This document shows positions 1-10,758 of a stretch of DNA of 64,000 nucleotides, in pieces. Both the position numbers and the translations under genes were made by a program. Every line of letters begins with the position of its first letter. Positions within the stretch are counted from its first letter, which is position 1. The stretch is from assembly GCF_030272615.1 (NCBI RefSeq), contig NC_081409.1:872875927-872939926 (forward strand), given 5' to 3'. The DNA is from Cryptomeria japonica. Lineage: Eukaryota > Streptophyta > Pinopsida > Cupressales > Cupressaceae. The notes under the pieces were generated by a model. The model was not told the origin of the DNA, did not search any database, and saw nothing but the letters and a program-made list of their open reading frames with translations.

Positions 1-768
1 GGACCACTTGGTATAGAGTCACGATGAGGAATGGAATATCTGTTTTGTCCATGTATACCATACTCTACAGGCATGTCATGAGTTTATTCTAGTGTGTTGC
101 CCCAAAATTTGACACGGGGTTTTCTTGTGTCCAAATTTTGAGCATACCTTTAGATATCCAATTGCTTTGGTGGTTGGTCCTTAACATTGGTATGTGATTG
201 AGTATATTTTTCTGCATAAGACTTCCATAATGGTCTGTGAAGGTGAGTGTCATATGCTTGACCATGTGTATGCGGGACCTAAGGATTTTGAAACAAAGAT
301 GATGGTGATTCAGGCACCATATGTGGTCCTCTATTGCCTCCACTATTAGGCCTCCTTTGATCGATGTTGAGGTGAGGTTGTTGTGAAGGTCGATGTTCCA
401 TTATTTTGAGACATGTCAAAATCATGAGGAATCTTGGCTCCACTTTGTGCCATCACTTGTAAGAAATACTGTTTATCTCTCCTCATTATTTCCTCAACCA
501 ATCAATTAAAACGAGGATCCATAATGGAGTCTTCCACTTGTGCTAAATGTATGGAAAGGTTGTCCATATTGTCATTGTGTATATCATTGTTGTTTGTAGT
601 GTCCATGTTCTCAACATTTGGAATGTTTCTATAGGCATCCATGTCAGGTAATGTATTATGATCAGAATTGAAAAAGACATCATTGTCATACTCATAGGCA
701 CTCATGTTTGTGGACTCTTGAGCCCCTTTAGTTTCTCTCCTAGATTTTTGGGAACGGATTTGAACCAT
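1..768 (-). pseudogene. gag N-terminal fragment of Gypsy-0
   Basis: The minus-strand frame opens with an ATG at 766-768 and runs 88 codons to a stop near 502. The same frame then continues with recognisable gag sequence: an EEIMR stretch, then a segment matching the FLxxAQxGAKxPxDFD part of the Gypsy-2 gag. The single stop at about 502 therefore looks like decay inside one ORF, not the end of a protein. The N-terminal 80 residues are acidic and Asn-rich. More gag-like sequence (His/Pro-rich, then a TRKPRVKFWG-like stretch) reaches to about position 90. The start is chosen from the equivalent Gypsy-2 start. Function by family: structural protein of the virus-like particle. The gene is broken and runs off the window. 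Confidence 0.6.
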
Positions 769-1259
769 GAACTAGACCTTGACCAAGATGTGTGAGAGTG
801 GATGAAAATGGAAAGAATATGGAAGACCAAGAGTTTGGATGGAAGGTAAATGAATCTGAGGTGTACTTGCAATGTCCAAAGTGTAAGACCAAGTATGTAT
901 GTAGTAGAGTAGGTGTGGCCTTCAAAGAGATGATAGTTTCTCTTGATGAGGTAAGTTGACCTTGACTCTAAGTAGGACCAAATGAGACCCAAAGGTGATA
1001 GACCTTGATGAGGGACCACTTAGCAAAATGTTGTTGTATGTAGTGTGTTGACAAAGCAAGATGAGGACAAGCAGGTGACCTTTTGACTCAAGTTTAGACA
1101 AACGTGAATGTAATGTAAGGTGTAAAGCAATGATGGACTTTGTGAGACCCAGAAATAGGCTGAATTCTAGATGAAAACCTGGAGAGATAACCTAGGAAGC
1201 TCAAGAATGCTGAAACTGATTGTTCTTGTTTGTTGGACTATAAATTTTTCCAATTCTGT

Positions 1260-1442
1260 AACACAGACATGCCTATATACTTCACAGATGCAGTTAAATG
1301 ACATAGACGTGGTTGATCACTAGACAGACGCGTTCTGAGATTTTGTGAATGTAATTTTGCTTAAGAGAACACAGATGTGTTTCTGCCCTTCACAGACATG
1401 GCTAAATGATACAGACGTGTTTCTGTCAGACACAGACGCGTT
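1260..1442. repeat. 20-nt-phased short-word array in the Gypsy-0 leader
   Basis: On the plus strand the word ACAGAC/ACAGAT/ATAGAC starts at 1263, 1284, 1303, 1324, 1371, 1392, 1411 and 1432. The spacings are 21, 19, 21, 47, 21, 19 and 21 nt. Several copies extend to ACAGACGCG or ACAGACGTG followed by TTTCTG. The 47-nt gap is close to two periods, as if one copy has decayed. The spacing is not a multiple of three, so it is not coding. Confidence 0.7.
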
Positions 1443-1630
1443 TCCAAAAACTGAGTGCAATTTTTCCAATGTGTAAAGTTGTTTGTTGTGAACCCATCTG
1501 AAATTTTGACTATTTTTCATGACAAGAGGACACACTGTTGATGAAGACTCAATGTTTGCCAGTGTTTAGACTCAAAAATGACTCAAAGAAAAGTGTATTG
1601 TTTGATGTAAAAATGTTTTGCATACACTTG

Positions 1631-2960
1631 AAGACACAAAAGACACAATGTTTTGATGTTTGATCTTGAAAGTTTGAATGTTTAAAATAAGACAAGCACA
1701 ATTCTTATGGCTGGCTAGGACAATAGTTGTTGATCCCACATGGGGTTTCCCCTGAGGCTACGCTATTCAGAGCGGATACTTAGATGCTTGGCCCACTGGC
1801 TCCACCCTCGGCACTCACTTCTCAGGGCAGCCAAGCATCAGTCCCCATGAAAACTCCCCGTGGTGAACTTTGTATCTCTACTAAGAATCGTATGTGTGTG
1901 GGTAGCTCCAGAGGTCCGACCTCCTGACCCAACAACTAGAAGGATTTTGGCTTTCTAAAACAAAAAGGTGCTAGTAAGGGCATGCGCTCATCTGATCATA
2001 CATGTGGCACTTTCAACTCTGTAAATACAGAAGGCTCCTAGCTGGTAGGGGTTACGCCCTACAACTGATCAAATACATTTTATCAAACGGGTTTATGGGG
2101 AGACATAGTATCAGTATGAACTAATCAGCACACGTTACCCATGGTTTTCACCATGGATACAGTTGTTTATAGTGGTTCGGAAGAGATGGGTTTTCCTCTC
2201 TACCACTTGGGTCATTCTCTTCTCACTTGTAGTCTTAATGACCACACGGGGAGACAGGCCCTCTAGATATTAAACAAAAAAAGCCTATTGCTCAAGACAC
2301 AAAAGACAGAATGTTTTGATGTTTGATCTTGAATGTTTGAATGTTCAAAAGAAGACAAGCACAATTCTTATGGTTGGCCAGGACAATAGTTGTTGATCCC
2401 ACATGGGGTTTCCTCTGAGGCTACGCTATTCAGAGTGGATACTTAGATGCTTGACCCCACTAGCTCCACCTTCAGAACTCACTTCTCTGGGGTAGCCAAG
2501 CATTAGTCCCCACGAAAACTCTCCATGGCGAACTTTGTATCTCTACTAAGAACCGTATGTGTGTGGGCCGCTCCAGAGGTCCGAGCTCCTACCCTAACAA
2601 CTAGGAGGATTTTGGCTTTCTAAAATAAAAAGATGCTAGTAAGGGAATCCAATCGTGTGGCCATACATGCAACACTTTCATCTCTATAAATACAGAAGGC
2701 TCCCAGCTAGTAGGGGTTACACCCTACAACTGATCAAATAAATTTGATCAAATGGGTTTATGGGGAGACATAGTGTTGATATGAACTAATCAGCACACGT
2801 TACCCATAGCTTTCACCATGGATACAATTGTTTATAGTGGTTCAGAAGAGGTGAGTTTTCCTCACTACCAATTGGGTCATTCCCTTCTCACTAGTAGTCC
2901 TAATGACCACACGGGGAGGCAGGCCCTCTAAAGATTAACACAAAAGAGCCTATTGCCCAA
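1631..2960. repeat. Two tandem copies of a ~662-bp unit
   Basis: GACAAGCACAATTCTTATGG occurs at 1691 and 2353, and the similarity continues through the whole unit (the same CCACATGGGGTTTCC, GCTACGCTATTCAGAG and GTAGGGGTTAC landmarks in order). A start of a third copy (GACACAAAAGACAC) is seen at about 2961. The copies differ by scattered substitutions, so the duplication is not recent. Confidence 0.85.
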
Positions 2961-3189
2961 GACACAAAAGACACTGGTTCAATTTTAGTGCACCAATTGA
3001 AGTGTTTGCTAGTCTATGAAAACAAGGCACACAAATAAAGATAAAAAAACCCTTGCCAAAATTCTGCAACAAAGATTTGTTGGTAGTTTTGCAATAATAC
3101 CCCTCCTGCAAGCACACAAGTTATGTAAATTTTAGATCCAAAAGACTTTGTGAAATAGGGGCCTTCAACAATGCGTTTTTTTTTACCAA

Positions 3190-4080
3190 TTCAAATATAT
3201 GATTCATCATAAAAAAAGACCTCTTGTAAAATTTCAAGACATTTCCAGAAATGTAAGAAGATTCAAAAAATTTGCTAATTTGCTCCAAAAATTAATTTTT
3301 TATGAAAAATCATAAAAAAATCTTATAAAACTCCAAATCGATCCAAAAAATCTGAAATTTTTACTAGGTACTCCTGATGGTCTTTCAAACCGGCATCAAA
3401 ACATTCCTGAAAAAATTAAAACCAGTTTGTGAGATATGAGCAAAATAATGCAAAACCCTAATGTTTTAAGATCCGATTTTGAGGAAATATTTTGCATCCA
3501 AATTAAAATAACAAATAATATATCATGTGTATAATTTTGAGAGATTTCCAAAAATTTAAGAAAATCCAAAAAATTCGCTCATTTGCTCTCAAAATTAATT
3601 TTTTATGAAAATGCATAAAACATTCATACAAAATTAAAATATTCTCCAAAAACTATGAATTTTTTACTGAGCACCTCCAATAATGTTCTTGACCTATAAA
3701 ACAAATTTTATGCCAAATTTCAAAGCCGTTTGTGAGATCTGATCAAAATAATGAAAAACCCTAATTTTTAAAGATCTGATTTTTAAGGAAATATTTTGAA
3801 TAAAAACTAAAATCACAAAGAATAGATCCTATGTATAACTCTGAGAGATTTCCAAAAATGTAAGAAAATCCGAAAAATTCTCAAATTTTCTCTCAAAATT
3901 AATTTTTTATGAAAATTCATAAAATATTCATAGAAAATGCAAACGTGCTCCAAAAATTCTAAAATTTGGATTGATATCTCTTGATACTGTCTTCAACCTG
4001 TCAACAAAATTAGGTGAAAAAATTCTAAACTGTTTGTGAGATCGGATCAAATCTCTCCAAGATCTTGATTTTGTGTCCAA
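3190..4080. repeat. Three tandem copies of a ~304-bp AT-rich unit
   Basis: The landmark ATTTCCA-AAATGTAAGAA followed by AAAATTAATTTTTTATGAAA recurs at about 3241, 3544 and 3848. The third and second copies are more alike than either is to the first. This lies in the Gypsy-0 leader, just downstream of the LTR in transcription order. Confidence 0.8.
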
Positions 4081-4176
4081 AACCCTAGCTGCACAAGGTT
4101 ATTCCCCAAATTGTTTTACAAAACAGCAATATAGGGTTAGAAAAACCTACCAAAAACACAAATCTAACAAAAATCC

Positions 4177-4197
4177 ATGTCTCACGGGGTGTGCCAA
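4177..4197 (-). other. Candidate primer-binding site of Gypsy-0
   Basis: On the minus strand, the LTR end (…AAACA) is followed by TT and then TGGCACACCCCGTGAGAC. The TGG start and the distance from the LTR fit a PBS. I cannot assign the tRNA from the sequence; plant Tat elements often have TGGC-type sites here. Confidence 0.45.
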
Positions 4198-4199
4198 AA

Positions 4200-4923
4200 T
4201 GTTTATGGTGAAAAGTGGATAACAATATTGAAAGACTAAATAGATTCAACCACAAATACCCTAGCCTAACAACAAAGATCCACCATAACATATGAAGATT
4301 ACCTAAGACAATGCAAATCAAATGAAATCACAAAGATTATACCATCACATGTGCAATAGGGTTTGGATCTCCATTCTTCCTATCTCCATTGATCTTGCTT
4401 GATATATTTGCTCTCAGATTTTATATGTGCACAAGAGCTCAACAAAGAACGAAAATGTGGTTGCAAGTAGGCTTGATTGCATATGAAAGTTTGAATGCTA
4501 GAGTCGTCGGGGGTTGATAATGAAAGAAGCATCCTCTTATATAGAAGACACTATAAGAAAAGGAGGGATAAGATTGAGAGGTGTAAAAGATAAATGGTCG
4601 GCTAAGATTAGAGGGTAGGTAGAGGAAATAAGAAAATAATAATAGGGTAGGTAGTGTAGGAATTAAGAGATGAATGACATGTGTCATGGCTAGAAAAGGT
4701 TAATGAATTAATTAAATAAATAAAGATTTATTTAATTAATAGAAGAAGTGTGATCAATTAAATAAATAAAAGTATTTATTTAAATGAGAAATAAGGCTAG
4801 AAGAGGATAAATGAATTAATTAAATAACTAAAGATTTATTTAATTAATAGAAGAATTAGGCTAAAATAATTAAATAAATAAAGATATTTATTTAATTAGA
4901 CTGGACAATTTTAGGTGTCTACA
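4200..4923 (-). mobile_element. 5' LTR of Gypsy-0
   Basis: The minus-strand sequence begins TGTAGACACC (4923-4914) and ends CA at 4201-4200, giving 724 bp with TG...CA ends. The first bases resemble the Gypsy-2 LTR start (TGTAGTCAC…CCAG…TTAATTAAATAAAT), which supports the boundary. A TATA-like TATATAAG lies at 4543-4536, giving a plausible promoter. The second LTR is outside the window. Confidence 0.7.
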
Positions 4924-4934
4924 CCTACTACAAT

Positions 4935-5260
4935 GCACAAAACCAAAATGTAAATTGTCAGAATTAGTGGAAGATGCTGATGGGAAACAATATCCCACTG
5001 GATTAGTCGTTGTTGAAGGTACTTATTATCAACAAATGAAGATAGATAACAATGGTGTTACATTTATTGAATGCATGCTTGGCCAAAATTTTTTGCTTTA
5101 TAGTCACTTAGTTATAACAACAAGATCCCATTTTGAAACTTTATGAAAAAAATGTCGTGGCCTCCAAAAGTGGAGGTTGCTTATCAAAGATTATGGAAGG
5201 ATATTAGAAATAGTAATTTAAGACAGAGAGAATCTAGATTTTATGTACCATGAGCTCACT
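4935..5260 (+). pseudogene. Short coding relic of unknown family
   Basis: An open frame without an ATG runs to a TGA at 5144-5146 and includes DADGKQYPTGLVVVEGTYY. A second piece in another frame (5155-5252, with SWPPKVEVAYQRLWKDI) follows closely. The pattern DG…G…V.EG then a Trp-Pro stretch is loosely like the C-terminal part of plant CACTA-transposon-associated proteins, but I do not claim this. It abuts the Gypsy-0 LTR, so it may be part of the insertion target. Confidence 0.3.
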
Positions 5261-5279
5261 TAATTTATTAGAACAAGTG

Positions 5280-5575
5280 AACTCGTGTATTTTTTTGACC
5301 ATGATACATGTCTATATATGCATATATAAGTATACATACATGCATATATATGCATTTATATGTATTTAATATTTTTTTGGATCGTCATACATATGTATGT
5401 ATGTACCATTTGAGCTATTTTTTGGATTGCTATACATATGTACACATGTACATTTGAGTTATTTTTTGCAACATATGTACACATGTACACATATACATAT
5501 ACATTTGAGTTATTTTTTGCAATATATACATATGTACACATATACATTTGACTTAATTTGTTGCAACTTCTTTGA
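5280..5575. repeat. AT-rich minisatellite, ATGTACACATGTACA / TTGAGTTATTTTTTG units
   Basis: Three imperfect copies of a roughly 55-60-bp unit made of an alternating ACATATGTACACATGTAC block followed by ATTTGAG(T/C)TATTTTTTG. No coding sequence. Confidence 0.65.
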
Positions 5576-5629
5576 AATCAAAATTTGCACAATTTGTGTT
5601 AATTTGTTGCATGCTATCATTAATTCATT

Positions 5630-6240
5630 TGAATCACTTAATTGAATTGAATTAATTAATTTATTTGATTTAATTTGATTAATTCATTGGATTGATTTGA
5701 ATCACTTAAAATTGAATTGATTTAATTAATTCATTGGATTGTTTTGAATGACTTAATTAATTGATTAATTCATTAGATTGATTAATTCATTGAATTGATT
5801 AGAATCACTTAATTGATTAGAATCACTTAATTGATTAGAATCACTTAATTGATTAATTTATTAGATTGATTAGAACCACTTAATTGAATTGAATTAATTA
5901 ATTGATTTGATTAACTGATTTGAATCAATTCATTGGATTGATTAGAATCACTCAATTGAATTGAATTAATCAATTGATTTTAATTAATTAATTGATTTGA
6001 ATCACTTTTTGAATTGAATTAATTAATTATTTTGAATTAGTTTGATTAATTCATTGAATTGGTTTGAATTGATTTGATTAATTGATTTGAATTAATTAAT
6101 TTATTTGAATCACTTTTTTATTTGAATTGATTTTATCATCAATTGAACTAACTAAATCAAATCAACAATCAACAATTCAACTAATTAATTGATTTAATAT
6201 TTAAATTTATTAAATCAATAATTCAACTAACTAAATATCA
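5630..6240. repeat. Degenerate GATTGAATTAATTAATTCATT satellite
   Basis: About 600 bp composed almost entirely of permutations of TTGAATTGATT, AATTAATTCATTGGATTG and GAATCACTTAATTGA. Clear short tandem units (TTAGAATCACTTAATTGA repeated three times near 5795-5850) sit in a degenerate background. It contains no gene. Confidence 0.75.
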
Positions 6241-6684
6241 AGATTTATCGTCTAAAATAGCATGATCAATTCTATGTAACTTGAACTATTTATAAAAATA
6301 TAACATGGGCTCATAAACATGTGTAATAAACAAACAAGTAATCTCATCAAACAAGTGTCAGATACACAAACAAACATTTACAAGTGTATGATATGTATAT
6401 ATTCTCATCAAACAAGTCTCAGATACATATATGTTAAAAAAAGTACATGCACTGTACATATAATCTCATCAAACTAAGTTGGTGGGCCCTCCACTGATCC
6501 ATGTCCTAAATGTTGTCCCTGTAAAAGAAAGTACATGCACACGTAAGCACACGTATATATAAGTGTGATGATAAAAATATGGTATATGAAAGGAGACATA
6601 CACATATAATGAGACAATAAAATGTAATTGAAAAGCTTAATTGAAAACTAGATTAGAAATGCAAACCATAAGCCTTACTTGAAA
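6241..6684. other. Intergenic, nothing recognised
   Basis: AT-rich DNA with ACAAACAAGT and ATCTCATCAAAC duplicated short words; no supported gene. The right edge is my estimate of the Gypsy-1 3' LTR end. Confidence 0.5.
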
Positions 6685-7627
6685 TGTCCCATTTTTCTCT
6701 ATTCTTGAGCACCTTGAAGGTGTTGGATTGATGGGCTCTCAGCGGAGAAATGACCTTCAAAGTGGCAACTCAAGAGTTGAGTAGCTATTTGATCATGATT
6801 GACTATGGAGATGATATGAAATGCATGATTTAAGAAACTAAATTAACATGATATGGTTAATCCAGAAACTAATTACTAGATAATTGAAAATGCAAATGCC
6901 TATAGTAACAATGCCTAAATTGATATGAGATGGGATCCTTATTGCTCCCAAAATGGGGGATATTTATAGGAATTCCAAGGCCAAAGATGAGGTGGCAAGA
7001 ATCGACGGTCCAGATCTGATCTAAAGATATCAAAAGCCAAGATTGAGGAATTTGGAGAAGAGGGTGGAGGAAGGGCCACTTGTCATCTCTGTGGTGACAA
7101 GTGTCAAGGAGCCTTTCTCATGAGAGGGCAAGTGTCCAAGGGAGGAGACATGCGGAAAAAGTGTCATGTGTCTCAAGGGGAGAATATCCACACCATGGGA
7201 GGTTAGGATAAGGAGGTTAGAATGTGCAAGATAGGATAGGGTTAGTTAAACCCAGGATTAGATGGAATGAGTTAGGTTAGGGGATGGTTAGGTTAGGTGG
7301 TTAAAAGTTAGGAGCCATGTGTTCATTTGAATTTAGAAATTTAAATAATTGGAAAATGGTAATTAATCTCAACAAACTTGAGTTTGTTAATTTTAATTAG
7401 GGATTAGAAGAATTGATTTATATGGAGGGACATTAATTAATTTAGAATTAATTAATCAAAGGGGGATATGAAATGAACTATACAAATAAGTCGTGTAGAT
7501 TTATTTATTAGTAGATGAATAGAGAAATTAATTAAATTGCTTGTGAATTCAATTAATTGGGAAGGGGAATTAATCAAATAACTGCGTATTTAATTAACTA
7601 TCTTCAAACCATTTTTAGGTGTATACA
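6685..7627 (-). mobile_element. 3' LTR of Gypsy-1
   Basis: On the minus strand the LTR starts TGTATACACC at 7627, directly after the polypurine tract. TATAAATA lies at 6968-6961, similar in position to the Gypsy-2 LTR promoter. The far end is put at 6685 because of a CA there (TG on plus), but no second LTR exists to prove it, so the left boundary is uncertain by up to about 100 bp. Confidence 0.65.
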
Positions 7628-7641
7628 TTTTGCCCCTCTTT
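7628..7641 (-). other. Polypurine tract of Gypsy-1
   Basis: Minus strand AAAGAGGGGCAAAA directly precedes the LTR start. Its first 13 bases equal the Gypsy-2 tract (35263-35275). This is the plus-strand DNA primer site during reverse transcription. Confidence 0.85.
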
Positions 7642-8122
7642 GAATCGATGTGTGATGATGCATTGGTTCAAAGAAAACTCGATTGATGATGTTGCTAATA
7701 TTGATTTCGATAGGATGCAGATTCAATCTTGATTTGATGTGGATTTGGTTTTGATATGATACTAATTTTATTTGGAGATGATAAATCTCAATATGATGCG
7801 GTTTTGATCTCGAAGATGATAAATCTCGATATTATGCCCCAGACGCTGATTGATAGATATTGATGCAAAGATGTTTTACCCCTCTTTGAATCGATGTGTG
7901 ACGACGCATTGGCTCAAAGAAAAATCGATTGATGATGTTGCTAATATTGATTTTGATAGGATGCAGACTCGATCTTGATTTGATGTGGATTTGGTTTTGA
8001 TATGATACTGATTTGATTTGAAGATGATAAATCTCGATATGATGCGGTTTTGATCTCGGAGATGATAAATCTCAATATGATGCCCTAGATGCTGATTGAT
8101 AGATATTGATGCAAAGATGCCC
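7631..8122. repeat. Tandem duplication, two copies of 246 bp, including the polypurine tract
   Basis: CCCCTCTTTGAATCGATGTG occurs at 7633 and 7879, and the copies align through TTGATGCAAAGATG. A third stub (GATGCCCCTC) begins at about 8118. The internal copy of the polypurine tract reads AAAGAGGGGTAAAA on the minus strand, one base off. Confidence 0.9.
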
Positions 8123-8847
8123 CTCAGGAGATGAATCGGATAATTTTCGAATGTTTTTGAATTTTTCGCGATTTTTTTTTTGAAATTTTTAGAATTTTAA
8201 TGATTTTTCAAATTTTAGAGATTTTCAGAGTCAATCTGATTCATTTCCTGATAATAAATTTGAAAACATTGCCCTGCCATGCTGATTAGTTGATTAGATG
8301 ATTAAAAATCAGTGGAATAAAAATCCCACTTAAATGCCCCATTATGAGTTTAAAAAGGTGAATTCCTTTTACCACTCCTCATTTGTGCCCTGCAGTTGTT
8401 TGAAAAACTTTTCTCTGGAGGAAGGAAATGGTGATCCCGTACCACCAGCATAGGTTTGAGTGAGTTCGATGATATGAGCATTCTCCAGCATACGGTCTAT
8501 CGGTACATACTTCGAGAAAACCCAACTTTGTTAATTTTTAGTTGATTTTTGAAAAAATTTAGCTCTTTGCATAAAAAATCATTTTTTAGCATTTTCGCCA
8601 GATGGGTTGGGAAAAAATTATATTTGTGAGATGAGTTTTTCGATTTATGAAATGGGTTTTTCTGGACTTTTAAAAATTTTCCAATTCGAATCACAAATTT
8701 TTTTATTTATACATGCATTTAAAAAAAAAAAAATACATCAAAAATTTTATTTTCGAAATTTGCATTTTGGGGGGGAAGAGGGAGGTGGTGGATTTTCTCC
8801 TTTTTCACTACTTTTGGATTTTCTGCTTTTTCACTGTTTTTGGATTT
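8123..8847 (-). other. 3' non-coding region of Gypsy-1
   Basis: Between the polypurine-tract repeats and the end of pol. AT-rich with homopolymer runs (T-runs near 8172, A-run near 8721) and a GGGGGGGAAGAGGGAGG purine stretch near 8769. No envelope-like or other ORF is supported. Confidence 0.6.
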
Positions 8848-9012
8848 TCAGACATAAAAATTCTTCAGATTCATGCTATTGATGGGTTCCTCGAGTTGAT
8901 CCCCATCTTGTGTTGATAGCTAATATGCTCCTGACCCAAATACTGTTGTGACCACAAACGGACCTAACCAGTTTGGTTCAAATTTTCCTTTCTTTTCTCG
9001 ATCTGACTGGTT

Positions 9013-9564
9013 TCATGGATTTTCCTTTCGTACTAGTTCCCCAATTTGAAAGATTCGTGGTTTGACCCTGTGATTATAACTCCGGTACATTCTTTGCTGA
9101 TATACCTTTAAATGATCAAAGGCATTTTGTCTTCGTTCATGAATCAATTCTAACTCTTGTAGTCTAGATACTCGTTGTTCTTCATCTGGTATCAGACCTT
9201 TTAATGATACACATAGAGAAGGTATCTCTACTTCGATTGGCAATATTACTTCTGATCTATATACAAGAGAGAAAGGTGTGCCACCTATTGGTGTGTGGAT
9301 ACTGGTGCGGTAGGCCCATAGAGAAGGGTTTAACTGAATATGCCAATCTCTCCTAGCATCATTCACTGTCTTTTTAAGGATTTTCAAAATAGTTTTGTTA
9401 GATGCTTCTGCTTGCCCATTCCCTTGTGGATAATAGGGTGTGGAGAATCTGTGTTGGATCTTGAACTTCTCACATAGCTCTTGTACATCCTGATTTTTGA
9501 ATGGTCGCCCATTATCCGTGATAATGGTCATTGGTATTCCATATCGACAGATGATGTAGTTCAA
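9013..9564 (-). pseudogene. Gypsy-1 integrase catalytic and C-terminal part
   Basis: 183 codons open, with ITDNGRPF (second catalytic Asp), YYPQGNGQAEASNK (catalytic Glu) and the downstream YRTSIHTP and PIEVEIPS segments. The HHCC region and first Asp (WGLDLVGKI) are in the piece at 9634-9849. After a stop near 9013 the frame goes on through KFEPNWLGPFVV to the end of the polyprotein at 8848. There is no chromodomain. Confidence 0.85.
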
Positions 9565-10209
9565 GATAAATGCAGCAATTTATTTTCCTGTGATATTTGT
9601 CAGAGGTACTGCTTCAATCCATTTTGTGAAATATTATGTAGCTATAAGGATGAATTTGTGACCGTTAGATGAAGAGGGATTTATTTTTCCTACTAGATCA
9701 AGACCCCATTGGTAGAAAGGCCAAGATGTTGCCAAAGCATGAAGTTCTTGTGATGGTGCATGAATCAAATTCCCATGGATTTGACATTGTTTACATGTAC
9801 TAGCTATCTTAAAAGAATCTCGTTCCATAGTCGGCCAATAATAGCCCAAGTGTATGAGTTTTTTTGAAAGGGTGAGACCACTTGAATGAGTGCCAAAAAT
9901 GTCATTATGGACTTCATTTAAGGGCTTCTCAGATTCTTCTTGTTTGAGACATCTTAAAAGAGTACCATCTAGACCTTGTTTAAATAGGGTATCCGCATCA
10001 AGAGTAAAATGGGAGGATTGGTGAAAAAAGTTCCTCTTTTGGTTCTATGATAAATCAGGAGGTAGGGTGTTATCTTTTAGGTATGTGTAAGTTTGGCCAT
10101 AGCGGGATTAATCATGCCTAACAAGGTGATAGATAGGTTGGGAATCAAGACAATTATGAGTGGGGTAAAACAACTCTTCTACCAGGAATTCATAACGCTC
10201 TTGATTTTC

Positions 10210-10620
10210 CTATGTTTGAAGTAGATAAGCAAGTGTTGCCATGGCATCTACTGCTTTGTTGTCATTCCTTGGAATTTGTTCGAAAGTTATTTCTACAAAA
10301 TACTTTTTGAAATCATCTAGCATCTTCTTGTAAGGCATTAATTTGTCATCCTTTGTTTGGTAATCGTCATTAATGTGATTGATGACGAGCTGAGAGTCTC
10401 CCAAGTCTTGAAGTTGTGTAATGTTCCATTCTACAGCCATTTTAATACCTGTAACCAAAGCTTCATATTCTGCTATGTTGTTGGTGCATGGGAAGCTTAA
10501 TTTGTATGCTTTCGGAATTGTATGACCTTGTGGTGTGATGAATAGAATACCTGCTCCTGATCCATGCTATGTATATGAAGCACCAAAGTATAATTGCCAT
10601 ATTTTTGTGGTGACTGTTAG
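10210..10620 (-). pseudogene. Gypsy-1 second (archaeal-type) RNase H domain
   Basis: Minus strand shows the LYFGAS start (the active-site Asp of FDGS is replaced, reading FGAS), then AEYEALVTG-like, GDSQLVINH and NDNKAVDAMA stretches. The DEDD set is therefore incomplete. In Tat elements this extra RNase H follows the RT-linked one. One stop lies at about 10570-10568, between the start and the body of the domain. Confidence 0.75.
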
Positions 10621-10758
10621 GATATCAACATCAGGAAATTCAATTTGCAAAGGATGATCGTCTTGAAGAGGTGCCTCAGCTAGTTGGTTTGCAATGATTT
10701 GTCCCTTGATAGATTTTCTGTCTACATACTCAATATCAAAATCACTTGGAATCATAAT

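Larger units (their letters stand above)
769..4199 (-). other. Gypsy-0 untranslated leader
   Basis: No coding sequence is visible between the 5' LTR and gag. In transcription order it holds three copies of a ~304-bp AT-rich repeat (4080-3190), two copies of a ~662-bp repeat (2955-1631) and a short array of 19-21-nt-spaced ACAGAC words (1440-1260). Long leaders with internal tandem repeats are known from Tat/Ogre-type elements. Confidence 0.6.
1..4923 (-). mobile_element. Gypsy-0: 5' part of a Ty3/gypsy (Tat-type) LTR retrotransposon
   Basis: Read on the minus strand the order is 5' LTR (4923-4200), a candidate primer-binding site, a 3.4 kb non-coding leader with two sets of long tandem repeats, and the start of gag (768 to 1). 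The pol region and 3' LTR lie left of the window, so the target duplication cannot be checked. The gag start resembles that of Gypsy-2 at 25561 (a PxFNRLxxEI-like stretch followed by an AKxPxDFD-like stretch). Assignment to the Tat group is inferred from this similarity and the long leader; no RT is visible here. Confidence 0.75.
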
